A stretch of 64,000 nucleotides of DNA from positions 1-64,000 of the forward strand of contig CALATA010000013.1 in assembly GCA_937888905.1 (NCBI GenBank). Reading direction: 5' to 3'. Below are positions 9,770 to 18,561 of the stretch, piece after piece. Every line of letters starts with the position of its first letter. Position 1 is the first letter of the stretch. The stretch is from Terrimonas sp937888905 (GTDB taxonomy: Bacteria > Bacteroidota > Bacteroidia > Chitinophagales > Chitinophagaceae). The translations under genes and the position numbers were made by a program. Under the pieces are notes generated by a model. It was not told the origin of the DNA and did no database searches. It saw nothing but the letters and a program-made list of their open reading frames with translations.

Positions 9770-10087
9770 ATGAAAAAATTAAAATTAAACCTGTTTATGG
9801 CAGCTGCTTTAGCGATTGCGGCTGTAACCATGTCGTTCAAGATGGCAGAAAAAAGTAATGCCCGTGAAGCATCTGGAAAACTTGTAACTTATGTGTTTAC
9901 CCTTAACCCTGGAGGATCTTTTGATCAGGCCTCAGATTATTCGTTTAGCCCTTCAGGTACATCTTGTGAAGAAGGAAGCGAAGTGTGCGCGGTAAGCAAT
10001 ACGCAAAACAATGTGCTTACCCAACCTGAGTTGGATGCAATTCTTGCTGAAACTGACCCGCAGGGTCAGATATACTGGAGGAATTGA
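9770..10087 (+). CDS. DUF6520 family exported peptide
   Basis: A 105-residue protein with a clear signal sequence (KKLKLNLFMAAALAIAAVTMSF, residues 2-23). The mature part holds two cysteines (SCEEGSEVCAV, about residues 66-76) and ends near IYWRN. This is the DUF6520 layout, a family found in Bacteroidota beside MauE and TlpA genes. Its function is unknown. The two close cysteines could form a disulfide handled by the linked TlpA/MauE proteins, which is inference. Confidence 0.7.
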   Translation: MKKLKLNLFMAAALAIAAVTMSFKMAEKSNAREASGKLVTYVFTLNPGGSFDQASDYSFSPSGTSCEEGSEVCAVSNTQNNVLTQPELDAILAETDPQGQIYWRN

Positions 10088-10090
10088 GTG

Positions 10091-10206
10091 ATAGGGGCTG
10101 ACCAAAAAGTAAAATGAAGGCTTTGAGATTCGCTTAAATGATGACAGGTCTCCATCAGGTACCCGGATAAATTAGGGCTGACCATTACTTTTTGGTCAGC
10201 CCCTAT
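10091..10206. mobile_element. MITE-like 116-bp element with 22-bp terminal inverted repeats
   Basis: The ends 10091-10112 and 10185-10206 are perfect 22-bp inverted repeats beginning ATAGGGGCTGACC. A further copy of AGGGCTGACCA (10174-10184) pairs with the right end to make an 11-bp stem with an 8-nt loop. No coding capacity is seen. It fills the space between the convergent DUF6520 and SusD genes and may also act as a bidirectional terminator. No convincing target duplication was found. Confidence 0.55.
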
Positions 10207-10207
10207 T

Positions 10208-11569
10208 TTATGGGTTTTGAATAACATCACTATTTTGTATAATAAACTCCGGTATTTGAAAAGCATATTTACTATCATTTGGAGATAATACATAATTCTG
10301 ATTATTTAACATCCTTGTAATAACTGTTGCTGTTGAGGCATTCCTATTTAGTCTTTTTATATCCATCCACCTTATATGCCGATATGGCAATTCTTTTCTA
10401 CGCTCCTCAAGAATTAAGCGAAGAGCTTCCCCATCACTGGAAGCTGTAACAGGTACAAAAGTACCAGTTAAGTATCTTTTTCTTAATAGTGCATTGAGCA
10501 GATCAATACCTTCCCCAGCATATCCAGTGCGGGCTAACACTTCTGCTTTTGTCAGATATATTTCATCTACAGCAAGCCCTGTAAATAGAGCCGTAGAACC
10601 GTCATAACTCCCTTTAAATGATTGGTAGCCAGAGGACGCTCTAAAATATATTTTTTTTCGCAAGTCATTCAAGTGATATGAAGAGTATAGTGCAGTATCA
10701 ATCTTTCCTCTTGGATTATTGAGAATTAAAGCGCTAACTGCCGTAGTATGAAAAATTACCTCTTCGTTGAATTTCGGTACTGGAGAATTGGAGGATGCAG
10801 AAAGATCATTAAAGTCAAGTAAATTACTGTTTGTTTGTAAACAAGAATCTGCATAAGCTCCTGCTTGTTCATATTCCTGTCGGGCGAGAAATATTCGAGC
10901 TAAAAGACCAAAGGCTGCTCCCTTTGAGGGTCTTGTTTTATAACTTCCATATTCTGGAAGATAGTTAACAGCCTCTTTTAAATCTGTAATAATAAATTGA
11001 TAAGAATTTTCTAATGTAGCCCTTGTACTTACTTCATTAAAGTCACTACTGGTTCTTAAAGGAACGCCTAATAATTGATCAGATTTGGAACTGTCATACG
11101 GCGCACTCCAAATTTGTATGGCTTGAAATAAGGACCATGAACGATAGAATAGTGCAGCAGACTTTATAGCATTTATTTCTGCACTTGTAGCTGAAGTTGA
11201 AAATCTGTTGATGTTATCTAACACAATATTTGAATATGACACTGTACGATAAATATAAAACCAATCATTATTTTTTGATTCATTATATACGTCCTTATCC
11301 CATATATAGCAATTTTTATGAGTTAACGATGAGAGACTGGACCAATCATTTGAAAGAATAAAAAAATTATCAGAAGCAATTTCTGGCGTATTAGGTTGAG
11401 ATGTATTCATGATCGAAGTATTATCCAAAAGACTATTCAGATCTGAAATGCTGTTAATTGTATAGTATGTTTCATCTGATTTAATTTCAGTGTACTTTGT
11501 ACATGATGTGATTAAACCAACCAATGAAACACACAAAATAATTCTAAAATTGCGAGAAAATATATTCAT
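10208..11569 (-). CDS. RagB/SusD family outer-membrane nutrient-binding lipoprotein
   Basis: A 453-residue protein with a lipoprotein signal (SLVGLITSC, lipidated Cys about residue 23). It has TPR-like helical blocks typical of SusD, such as YRSWSLFQAIQIWSAPY and the RPSKGAAFGLLARIFLARQEYEQAGAYADSCL segment. The C-terminal region has the usual DEIYLTKAEVLARTG and LRLILEERRKELPYRHIRWMDIKR motifs. It sits on the cell surface as the lid of the SusC channel encoded just upstream (18-nt gap). The substrate is unknown. Confidence 0.9.
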   Translation of the reverse strand: MNIFSRNFRIILCVSLVGLITSCTKYTEIKSDETYYTINSISDLNSLLDNTSIMNTSQPNTPEIASDNFFILSNDWSSLSSLTHKNCYIWDKDVYNESKNNDWFYIYRTVSYSNIVLDNINRFSTSATSAEINAIKSAALFYRSWSLFQAIQIWSAPYDSSKSDQLLGVPLRTSSDFNEVSTRATLENSYQFIITDLKEAVNYLPEYGSYKTRPSKGAAFGLLARIFLARQEYEQAGAYADSCLQTNSNLLDFNDLSASSNSPVPKFNEEVIFHTTAVSALILNNPRGKIDTALYSSYHLNDLRKKIYFRASSGYQSFKGSYDGSTALFTGLAVDEIYLTKAEVLARTGYAGEGIDLLNALLRKRYLTGTFVPVTASSDGEALRLILEERRKELPYRHIRWMDIKRLNRNASTATVITRMLNNQNYVLSPNDSKYAFQIPEFIIQNSDVIQNP

Positions 11570-11587
11570 AGTTATTTTCGTTTAAAA

Positions 11588-14500
11588 TTAAAAATTAGCC
11601 TTGAAGCCAAATGACAGGTTGTAAGGCTGACCAATTGTGTTTAGTGCTTCTGGATCAAGCCCCTTTTTGTTTGCCCGCCAAACGATCCCAAGATTATTAG
11701 CTATTGCATAAACCTGAAAGGACGAGAACTTCCCCAATATGGATCGTGAAAAATTGTAGGATAAATTGATATCCTGCAACCGGATATGATCTCCTTTTTC
11801 AACTGTTGCCTCCGAATAAGCATAAAAGTTATCTCTTTGAGAACTGACAAGCGGATATTGTAAAGAGGGCACAGACGTAGAATTTTCGTCTCCTGGTTTT
11901 TGCCAACGCAACGAAAAATCAGAATGGCCTAACCAATTATCATAAAGCAGTCCATATCTTATTGTAGGTCTCCTGAAATAATACCCTCCTTTATACAATA
12001 ATTGAACAGAAAGGCTAAAATTCTTCCATGTCAGTCCATTTCTGAAAGTCCCAAATACTGTGGGAATACTACTGCCATGATAAAATGCGTCATCAACAGT
12101 TGTCTGATTAATTATTTCACTGTAATTCTCTGTATTTTGACCGTTCAGTCTACCAACCGGATTCCCGTTGTCTCCATTTAGACCAACCCAAGGATAGCTA
12201 ATAACTGAATAGGGCGATTTCCCAGGTATTCTTGTTAGTCCGTTACCCGAAATATAGCTTGACGCTCTTAGATTAGTTGCAAGGTAATCATCCGAAATTT
12301 TGTTTGCTATAAAACTCAACAGCAAAGTAGGTGTATACCGGAGTACATTGTTTCCTAACTTTCCAGTTACTTCTATCTCCATTCCCTTACCATACATTGT
12401 AGCCGCGTTTTTCGCAATAGTTGTAAATCCCGCGGTATAGTCGATAGGTACGCCAGTGGATAGGTCAGTTATTTTCTTTCTGAACAATTCCAATCTACCG
12501 CTAAATCTATCCTCTCTGGTGGAAATATCTAATCCGAAATTTATATTTCTTACCTTTTCCCATCTGAGCGTCGGATTAGGGTACATACCAATTGCGGCGT
12601 ATGGAGGAAGTTGCCCTGTACCTGGGTAGTGAGTTATAAGAGTTACAGCAGATGAACTGGGATTCATGTTTCCATTAAAACCATAGGTAAATCGCAGTTT
12701 TAAAATTGAAAGGGTTGGTATTTTAATGAAACTTTCTTCAAGCAGATTCCAACTTACTCCGCTCGACCATAATGGCACGGTTCGCTCATTGGTACGACTA
12801 CCAAAAAGATTTGATTGATCTCTGCGGGCACTAAATGTGAGGACGTACCTTTTTGCATAATCGTAAGAGCCATTGAAATAATAAGAGACCCGTCCATTAT
12901 TTGTTCCCGTAATGTTTCTATTGGAAAATATAGGCAGCATAATTGCGGAATAATAGTATTGCTGAAACAGGGTCGTGTTATCTGTTTCGACGAAACTTTG
13001 ATTTTCAGTATTATACCCATAAGTGCGGTAATAACTGCCGCGGTTTTTCACAAGTCCAGCCTCAAATCCGATAACTCCAAAAATGTTATGCTTACCCCAA
13101 GAATATGACAAATCAGATTGTAGCCTAAAGGAATTAGCCTCTAACATTTCTTCGTTCTCATCTAAAATCCCGCCTTTAGGTACAGGAAATAGCATATTGC
13201 CATTTCCGTCATCCTGGGCGTATGAATTAATCATATTGCGGGTGAAATAAGATGACATGGATTGGTTTAAGTCCGCATTTTTTTGCTGCTTTTCATACTG
13301 GTACCTTGCTTCCAATTGAATAGATTTTGAAATATTATAACGCAAAGCCAGATTAGCTAATACATCAATAGATTTCATTTGCTGGATGTTATTTTGTTTT
13401 TCGGCGTATGGATAGTACCTCCAGTTCAATAACTGCCCGTTCCCTGCTGTATCTATGTATTCTGAGCGGAAATTGTTTATTAATGGTAAAGCATTCCCAT
13501 TATCATCAACTAAATCGGCATAAGGATATAAGTATTTTTGTGCATTGTTAATCAGATTCGCATTAGAATATGGTTGTCTGCCTACTTTCATTACATTTTG
13601 AGTAGCTACAATTTCAGTAGTCAATTGTACTTTGTTAAAAGGTCGATATTGATTGTTAATCCGCATGGTAACCCTTTCAGAGTTATCCTGGAGTGTAGAT
13701 TTATTTTTATCATATCCTAACGAGAACAACCAAGTCGATTGGTTGCCGCCTCCTTGCATGTTGATATTGTATTGTTGGTTTAATCCGCTGCTATACCAAT
13801 ATTTATCAAAATCGTCTAATACATTTTGTTTTGAAAAATATGCAATTTCCTTATCCACATCGCTCTGGCTAATCAATCCGTCACGTTGCCGTATCAACAA
13901 TTCTACGACTGGAGACAGTGGCGGGTGCATGGGATCATTTTCCATAGATAGGTAATACCCATTATCAAAAAGCAGTTTCTCTACTTCAATAAAATCGCCT
14001 GAGCTAATGTTTCTATTTCTATATATTTTCGGTTTGGCAATATATGTCTGATTCATTGTCATGCTTACTTGTATTGGCTGGTTCAATCTGCCTTTCTTCG
14101 TAGTGATAACGATCACTCCATTGCCCGCCCGCGCTCCCCATATTGATGCAGCCGCAGCATCTTTCAGTATTGTAATACTCGAAATATCATTTGGGTTAAT
14201 GTTATCAATGTTTCCTTGATACGGGAAATTATCTACGACAATTAGTGGTTCCATGCCAGACGAAAGACTATTTATTCCTCTTACAGTTATGGGAGGAGCA
14301 GGCGACGGCGAGAATAGAAGTCCAGTTGCCATGCCTTCCAACCGACCTATAATAGATGTAGAAATCCGCTGGTTAAGCAGTTTGTTATCGATTGTAGAAT
14401 ATGACCCCGTTGACCTTTCTTTAGGCAATGTCTGATACCCTGTACTAACTACAACTTCATTTAACATAGAGCTATTAGGAGTAATATAAACAATAACATC

Positions 14501-14812
14501 ACGTTGGGGTGATAATTTTCTTATATCCACTACTGCTGTTTCAAAACCGATGTGTGTAACAAACAAGTTTCGTGTAGTATCTGAAACCGATATTTGAAAG
14601 AGCCCATATTCGCCACTTTGTGACGAGATCTCACATGAATAACATGAAACAGTCGCCCCCTTTACAATTTCATTAGAATTTGCGTTTATGACCTTACCAG
14701 TGATTTTTATTGGTTGGCTAAAAGATTTTTTAAAACAGAACAATAGTATAAGCATGAAAAGGATCAACTTGGCCTTTGTACTATTTTGATATATATGTTT
14801 TAATGTCGCCAT
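11588..14812 (-). CDS. SusC/RagA family TonB-linked outer-membrane transporter
   Basis: A 1074-residue protein: signal or membrane anchor at about 15-32, a carboxypeptidase-regulatory-like domain (about 33-110), a TonB plug with the SusC hallmark GVIVITTKKG (about 230-240) and a long beta-barrel ending in LSFGFKANF. It imports a substrate across the outer membrane with the SusD partner. It lies between SusD and TlpA with short gaps, so TlpA, SusC and SusD are probably one transcript. No neighbouring glycosidase or peptidase reveals the substrate. Confidence 0.9.
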   Translation of the reverse strand: MATLKHIYQNSTKAKLILFMLILLFCFKKSFSQPIKITGKVINANSNEIVKGATVSCYSCEISSQSGEYGLFQISVSDTTRNLFVTHIGFETAVVDIRKLSPQRDVIVYITPNSSMLNEVVVSTGYQTLPKERSTGSYSTIDNKLLNQRISTSIIGRLEGMATGLLFSPSPAPPITVRGINSLSSGMEPLIVVDNFPYQGNIDNINPNDISSITILKDAAAASIWGARAGNGVIVITTKKGRLNQPIQVSMTMNQTYIAKPKIYRNRNISSGDFIEVEKLLFDNGYYLSMENDPMHPPLSPVVELLIRQRDGLISQSDVDKEIAYFSKQNVLDDFDKYWYSSGLNQQYNINMQGGGNQSTWLFSLGYDKNKSTLQDNSERVTMRINNQYRPFNKVQLTTEIVATQNVMKVGRQPYSNANLINNAQKYLYPYADLVDDNGNALPLINNFRSEYIDTAGNGQLLNWRYYPYAEKQNNIQQMKSIDVLANLALRYNISKSIQLEARYQYEKQQKNADLNQSMSSYFTRNMINSYAQDDGNGNMLFPVPKGGILDENEEMLEANSFRLQSDLSYSWGKHNIFGVIGFEAGLVKNRGSYYRTYGYNTENQSFVETDNTTLFQQYYYSAIMLPIFSNRNITGTNNGRVSYYFNGSYDYAKRYVLTFSARRDQSNLFGSRTNERTVPLWSSGVSWNLLEESFIKIPTLSILKLRFTYGFNGNMNPSSSAVTLITHYPGTGQLPPYAAIGMYPNPTLRWEKVRNINFGLDISTREDRFSGRLELFRKKITDLSTGVPIDYTAGFTTIAKNAATMYGKGMEIEVTGKLGNNVLRYTPTLLLSFIANKISDDYLATNLRASSYISGNGLTRIPGKSPYSVISYPWVGLNGDNGNPVGRLNGQNTENYSEIINQTTVDDAFYHGSSIPTVFGTFRNGLTWKNFSLSVQLLYKGGYYFRRPTIRYGLLYDNWLGHSDFSLRWQKPGDENSTSVPSLQYPLVSSQRDNFYAYSEATVEKGDHIRLQDINLSYNFSRSILGKFSSFQVYAIANNLGIVWRANKKGLDPEALNTIGQPYNLSFGFKANF

Positions 14813-14834
14813 TGATTGAATGTGGTTTTTATGT

Positions 14835-15932
14835 TTAATGGGATGGCTCGTTGCATATCACATAATGATCTTCACTACCTTGTTGCTCCTTAATTACCCG
14901 AAGTCTGAAATGCCTGTTTAGATCGCTTAGCATAACTTCTTTTAACTTCGGGATAGATGTACTGGATAATGATTTAATTTCGTAGCAGTAAGCAGTAGTT
15001 TTTGGATCAAAAGGAATTATTGTATCTGCATTTAGTTTCCATGTTATTTTACTACTCTCTTTTAGAGAAATGCCAAGTGCCGCTCTATAAAGTTGATGGA
15101 GCGGATAGTTTATAAAAGACATTCGATAACTTCCATTCTCTTCTGTTGTACTTCCATGTCTACCGGCTCCATCTATTCGTTTTAACAAAATACTCTCGTA
15201 GTGATACAATGGTGTTAGTCCAAGATCATCAACGTTTTCACTAAGCGATTTTTTTTCGTCAAACTCCATCAGATCTTTTTTCATTTTAATATTTATTCTG
15301 CCTGTATTCAGAAGTTGGATAATATTACTATTACTTATTTCCGAAGCAGAGGAAATTGCAGCTATTTTTTCTTCCTTGACCCAAACCTCATGTGGAACAA
15401 AACGATGTGGAAAGACTTTCTTTAATGTTATATCGGAACTAATGAATAGCAGATTCGGGGCATCAATTTTAAATCTCTTTATAGCATCCGCGATTTTAAA
15501 TTTATCCTCTTCTCCGATAACCAAAAACTTTACATCTTTCTGAAAGTCCCGTTGAAGTATATTGAGTTTTGGCAGTTCTTTTATACAACTGCCGCACCAC
15601 GTAGCCCAAAAATCCAGTATAATCAGTTTATCCCTATACTCACTAAGGGTAATAGTCTTCTTGCCCTGGGGATGGTTTACTACCTGCAACGGAAGGTTCC
15701 AAAGCTCATCGGGGATCTTATCGCCGATGGCAAGCGGTGTGGGTTTAAAGGTATTAACAGCCGTAGCAGAAGCCACTTGTGCGTGGCTCTGCTGTTGGAC
15801 GGCTGCATACATGAGAAAAACCAGTAGCAAAAAATACTTGCCGGTTATGCTCACAATCCTACCACACGTTCCCAGTGCTAAACGATGGCGGGTTTTAAAA
15901 ATAGTATTGTTATTACGTTTGGATACGCTCAT
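14835..15932 (-). CDS. TlpA-like thioredoxin with C-terminal extension
   Basis: A 365-residue protein with a signal or anchor segment (about 26-50) and a TlpA/AhpC-type thioredoxin fold at about 70-200. The active site WATWCGSCIKELP (about 110-122) carries the CxxC redox pair. The C-terminal 150 residues form a second, poorly recognised domain. It acts in the periplasm as a disulfide reductase or thiol carrier. It is the first gene of the minus-strand TlpA-SusC-SusD transcript. The link with SusCD, MauE and DUF6520 suggests the imported or handled compound is thiol-related. Confidence 0.8.
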   Translation of the reverse strand: MSVSKRNNNTIFKTRHRLALGTCGRIVSITGKYFLLLVFLMYAAVQQQSHAQVASATAVNTFKPTPLAIGDKIPDELWNLPLQVVNHPQGKKTITLSEYRDKLIILDFWATWCGSCIKELPKLNILQRDFQKDVKFLVIGEEDKFKIADAIKRFKIDAPNLLFISSDITLKKVFPHRFVPHEVWVKEEKIAAISSASEISNSNIIQLLNTGRINIKMKKDLMEFDEKKSLSENVDDLGLTPLYHYESILLKRIDGAGRHGSTTEENGSYRMSFINYPLHQLYRAALGISLKESSKITWKLNADTIIPFDPKTTAYCYEIKSLSSTSIPKLKEVMLSDLNRHFRLRVIKEQQGSEDHYVICNEPSH

Positions 15933-16253
15933 GATAGGTTTATAGAAAAAGGGGTGAAATAAAACTATGATTACTCCGTACGAGTGTGCGGTGTGGTGCT
16001 AAATTGGCTTTTCGATAATAGCCCGCAAACTGAACTTCCTGGAGAAGAATAAAACAATGGCCTTGCCTTGTCCGGCTATGGAAAAGCAGCAATATTGTTC
16101 ATACTTGGTAGTCATTCTTCCCATTTTGGCTGTTCTTATACAAAGATTGTTAATCAGAGTTCCCTATAAAAGAATGGGGATGCCAAGTAAGAAGTTTAAC
16201 TTACCATATCAGTAGTTAGAAATATTTTTGTATATTTGGGAAAAGTTTAAGAA
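15933..16253. other. Divergent spacer between TlpA and XRE genes
   Basis: The spacer separates two divergent transcripts. It contains an imperfect inverted pair: CATTCTTCCCAT with flanking CTTGG near 16106, and AAGAATGGGG with flanking CCAAG near 16170. Only the promoter box at 16231 is otherwise assignable. Confidence 0.3.
16231..16238 (+). promoter_or_regulatory. -7 promoter box (TATATTTG) for the XRE genes
   Basis: A perfect TAnnTTTG box 15 nt before the first XRE gene. No good -33 TTTG is seen at the expected spacing, so the promoter may depend on an activator. Confidence 0.4.
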
Positions 16254-16646
16254 ATGAAAATCGGACAGAATATTAAAGAGTTACGGCTTAAAAGTGATTT
16301 TACCACAAAATTTATGGCGGAAGAAGTGGGCATAACTGAAGACGAGTATATCAACATTGAAAATGATGGCGACGTAACACTTAATCTTTTGGAAGCTATT
16401 GCAAACAGATTATCAACAACCATAGTGGACATCATTGAATTGAAAGATGCTACTGGTGGTGTTAGAAACTTCTTCAACAATAATAATGGTAATCAGGGAA
16501 CGATTATCAATATTCAAGGGGTGAATCAGGAGGAAATAAGAAAAGCGTATAAAGAAGCCTATGAAGACCTGTATTCAGAAAAATTAAAAAGAGTTCCACA
16601 GTTAGAAGCGTTATTGCATCAGCATAATATCAAGTTTGATTTTTAG
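16254..16646 (+). CDS. XRE-type helix-turn-helix protein, copy 1
   Basis: A 130-residue protein with an N-terminal XRE helix-turn-helix (about residues 5-62: IKELRLKSDFTTKFMAEEVGITEDEYINIENDGDVTLNLLEAIANRL), a short linker with the motif NNNGNQGTIINIQ (about 79-91) and a helical, probably coiled-coil tail. It is the first of three adjacent paralogues. HTH residues are more divergent here (TTKFMAEEVGI against RxDYVAEQLNI in copy 2). Likely a DNA-binding regulator of the nuclease genes that follow; the target is unknown. Confidence 0.7.
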   Translation: MKIGQNIKELRLKSDFTTKFMAEEVGITEDEYINIENDGDVTLNLLEAIANRLSTTIVDIIELKDATGGVRNFFNNNNGNQGTIINIQGVNQEEIRKAYKEAYEDLYSEKLKRVPQLEALLHQHNIKFDF

Positions 16647-16654
16647 CAGTTACT

Positions 16655-17041
16655 ATGAAAATTGGGGACAACATAAGAGAAATCCGTGAATTTGAGAAAA
16701 ATCTCAAACGGGATTATGTTGCCGAACAATTGAATATTACCACCCGGGCTTATGCGAATATAGAAAATAACATAGCTGATATTACATTGAGCCGACTTAG
16801 CGAAATCGCCAAGATTTTTGGATGCAGTCCACTTTATATTTTGAAGTATTGCAGATTAAAACAGGACTTCTACAATAATATTCATAATAATAGTGGCAAT
16901 CAGGGTTTAATTACTATTGATCAAAGCCAGATAAAAGGAAGGGATTTGTTATATCAACTTCAGAGAGAATTGATTGAAAGTCAAAGAAAGCGTATAGATT
17001 TGTTAGAAGCACTTTTAAAGGCAAATAACATAGATTTTTAA
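16655..17041 (+). CDS. XRE-type helix-turn-helix protein, copy 2
   Basis: A 128-residue paralogue starting 8 nt after copy 1. HTH at about residues 5-62 (KRDYVAEQLNITTRAYANIENNIADITLSRLSEIAKIF). The linker NNSGNQGLITIDQ is at about 78-90 and the tail ends KRIDLLEALLKANNIDF, which parallels PQLEALLHQHNIKFDF of copy 1. Both proteins probably oligomerise through this tail. Probably in the same operon as copies 1 and 3. Confidence 0.7.
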   Translation: MKIGDNIREIREFEKNLKRDYVAEQLNITTRAYANIENNIADITLSRLSEIAKIFGCSPLYILKYCRLKQDFYNNIHNNSGNQGLITIDQSQIKGRDLLYQLQRELIESQRKRIDLLEALLKANNIDF

Positions 17042-17057
17042 ACTAAATATTCTAATC

Positions 17058-17420
17058 ATGAAAGTAGGTGATAATTTAAGAGAAATAAGAGAAAAGCAGA
17101 CCAAATTTCGGCAAGAAGATGTGGCTAAAGCGCTTGGTATTTCAACAAAGGCTTATGGTAATATAGAGAATAATCAGGCTGATATAACGCTAAAAAGGTT
17201 GACCGAGCTTTCCGAAATATTTGGTGTTACCCCAGAGTATATAATTTCCTATCAAAACAAACCAACTTATACGAACGTATTCAATAATTATGATGGCAAT
17301 CAGGGTGTGATTAATATGTATCAGGGATGTGGCGCTGATCAAATCAAGAATATTGAAGAAGATATAAAAAAAAACAAGCAAGAGTCCAGTCGCTTACAGG
17401 CAAAGACAAGGAGTAACTAA
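17058..17420 (+). CDS. XRE-type helix-turn-helix protein, copy 3
   Basis: A 120-residue paralogue with the most canonical HTH (FRQEDVAKALGISTKAYGNIENNQADITLKRLTELSEIFGV). The linker YDGNQGVINMYQ is present, but the C-terminal tail differs and lacks the LEALL motif. It ends only 3 nt before the start of the broken DUF1016 gene, which ties the regulators to the nuclease genes. Confidence 0.7.
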   Translation: MKVGDNLREIREKQTKFRQEDVAKALGISTKAYGNIENNQADITLKRLTELSEIFGVTPEYIISYQNKPTYTNVFNNYDGNQGVINMYQGCGADQIKNIEEDIKKNKQESSRLQAKTRSN

Positions 17421-17423
17421 CCA

Positions 17424-18019
17424 ATGGATAAAAGGTTTGAAGATATTGTAAGCCTAATAATGCAGTCGAGGGCAAATGCTATCAGGGCTGTTAATGCAGA
17501 ATTGATCAATCTCTACTGGAATGTGGGCGCATACATTAAGCAGAAATTGTCTGCCGCCGAATGGGGTGATAAGACTGTTGAAGAACTGGCAGTTTTCATT
17601 CAAAAAAACAACCCGGAACTGAAAGGCTTTAACAGATCAGGGCTTTACAGAATGGTGCAGTTCTTTGAAACTTATGTTTCGTCACAATTTGTCGCCGCAG
17701 TGAGGCGACAAACTCAACGTATTGATAATGATGAAAATAGAATTGTCGCCCCAGTGGGGACACAATTTGAGCGGAAGGATATCAGAAATACTGTTTTGGT
17801 GCAGTTAAGCTGGATCGTGATGTAAAGAAGCAAAATGAAAACCCAAGCATCGGTATTTTGCTTTGCAAGGACAAAGGCAGTGAAGTGGTGGAGTATGCAC
17901 TAAGCCGCAGCCTTTCACCAACAATGGTGTCCGAGTACAAAACACAATTGCCGGATAAAAAAATATTCCAGCAAAAATTACATGAGCTGTTTGAAAATAG
18001 TGAAGATGATGAAAACTAA
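17424..18019 (+). pseudogene. DUF1016/YhcG-type nuclease gene with internal deletion
   Basis: The first part (17424-17825) encodes the DUF1016 N-terminal domain (MDKRFEDIVSLIMQSRANAIRAVN...LYWNVGAYI) and stops shortly after IRNTVLVQLSWIVM. In another frame, about 17811-18019 encodes the family C-terminus (KLDRDVKKQNENPSIGILLCKDK...LSPTMVSEYKTQLPDK). The central PD-(D/E)xK catalytic core, roughly 150-200 residues in the intact relative at 18562, is missing and the frame is broken. The N-terminal product may still be made, but the nuclease should be inactive. Confidence 0.8.
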
Positions 18020-18049
18020 ATAATCATCCAAGGAGACAAGGTATTAAAA

Positions 18050-18499
18050 ATGGAAAAATTATTTAAACATAACGGCATCGGCCTTCAGCCTTTTGTTGAC
18101 GAAGACGGGCAGGATACAAATTTTGCCTACACAGATAAGCTGCTTGCACTGAATGTGCTTATTGAATTTTACACGGCGGTTACGGATGATACGGAAGAGA
18201 ATTACGAAGAGGAGACAGTGGTTTCAGCCATCACTTATGCCGAAAACAGATCTTATTCATTTGCACTATTCCATAGCACGAATGTTATAGGCCCATTGCT
18301 TTTGTATAGAATTATAGCGGATGGTATTGATTTTATTGAACACTCCAGCAAGGCCACTTTGCTGGAAGACCTGGAGGAAATTTCAACCGGCGGCACTACC
18401 TCCGATGTGATGGATAACGAGGCAGATCGTAAAAGAGTTTACGACAGTGATGTTTGGAAATTTACGTCCGTGCTGGATTTGATTAAACAAAAACGGTAG
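18050..18499 (+). CDS. Unrecognised acidic protein (149 aa)
   Basis: I do not recognise this family. The protein is strongly acidic and soluble, with no signal or membrane segment. It lies between the broken and intact DUF1016 genes on the same strand and starts after a purine-rich AAGGAGACAAGG, a good ribosome-binding site. Its position suggests it belongs to the same accessory module, perhaps as a partner or regulator of the nuclease. Confidence 0.55.
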   Translation: MEKLFKHNGIGLQPFVDEDGQDTNFAYTDKLLALNVLIEFYTAVTDDTEENYEEETVVSAITYAENRSYSFALFHSTNVIGPLLLYRIIADGIDFIEHSSKATLLEDLEEISTGGTTSDVMDNEADRKRVYDSDVWKFTSVLDLIKQKR

Positions 18500-18561
18500 C
18501 GGTAAATTGTACATTTACAAGCCGGTGTAAGGGTGAATTATAACTAATTTTTATTTATCGG

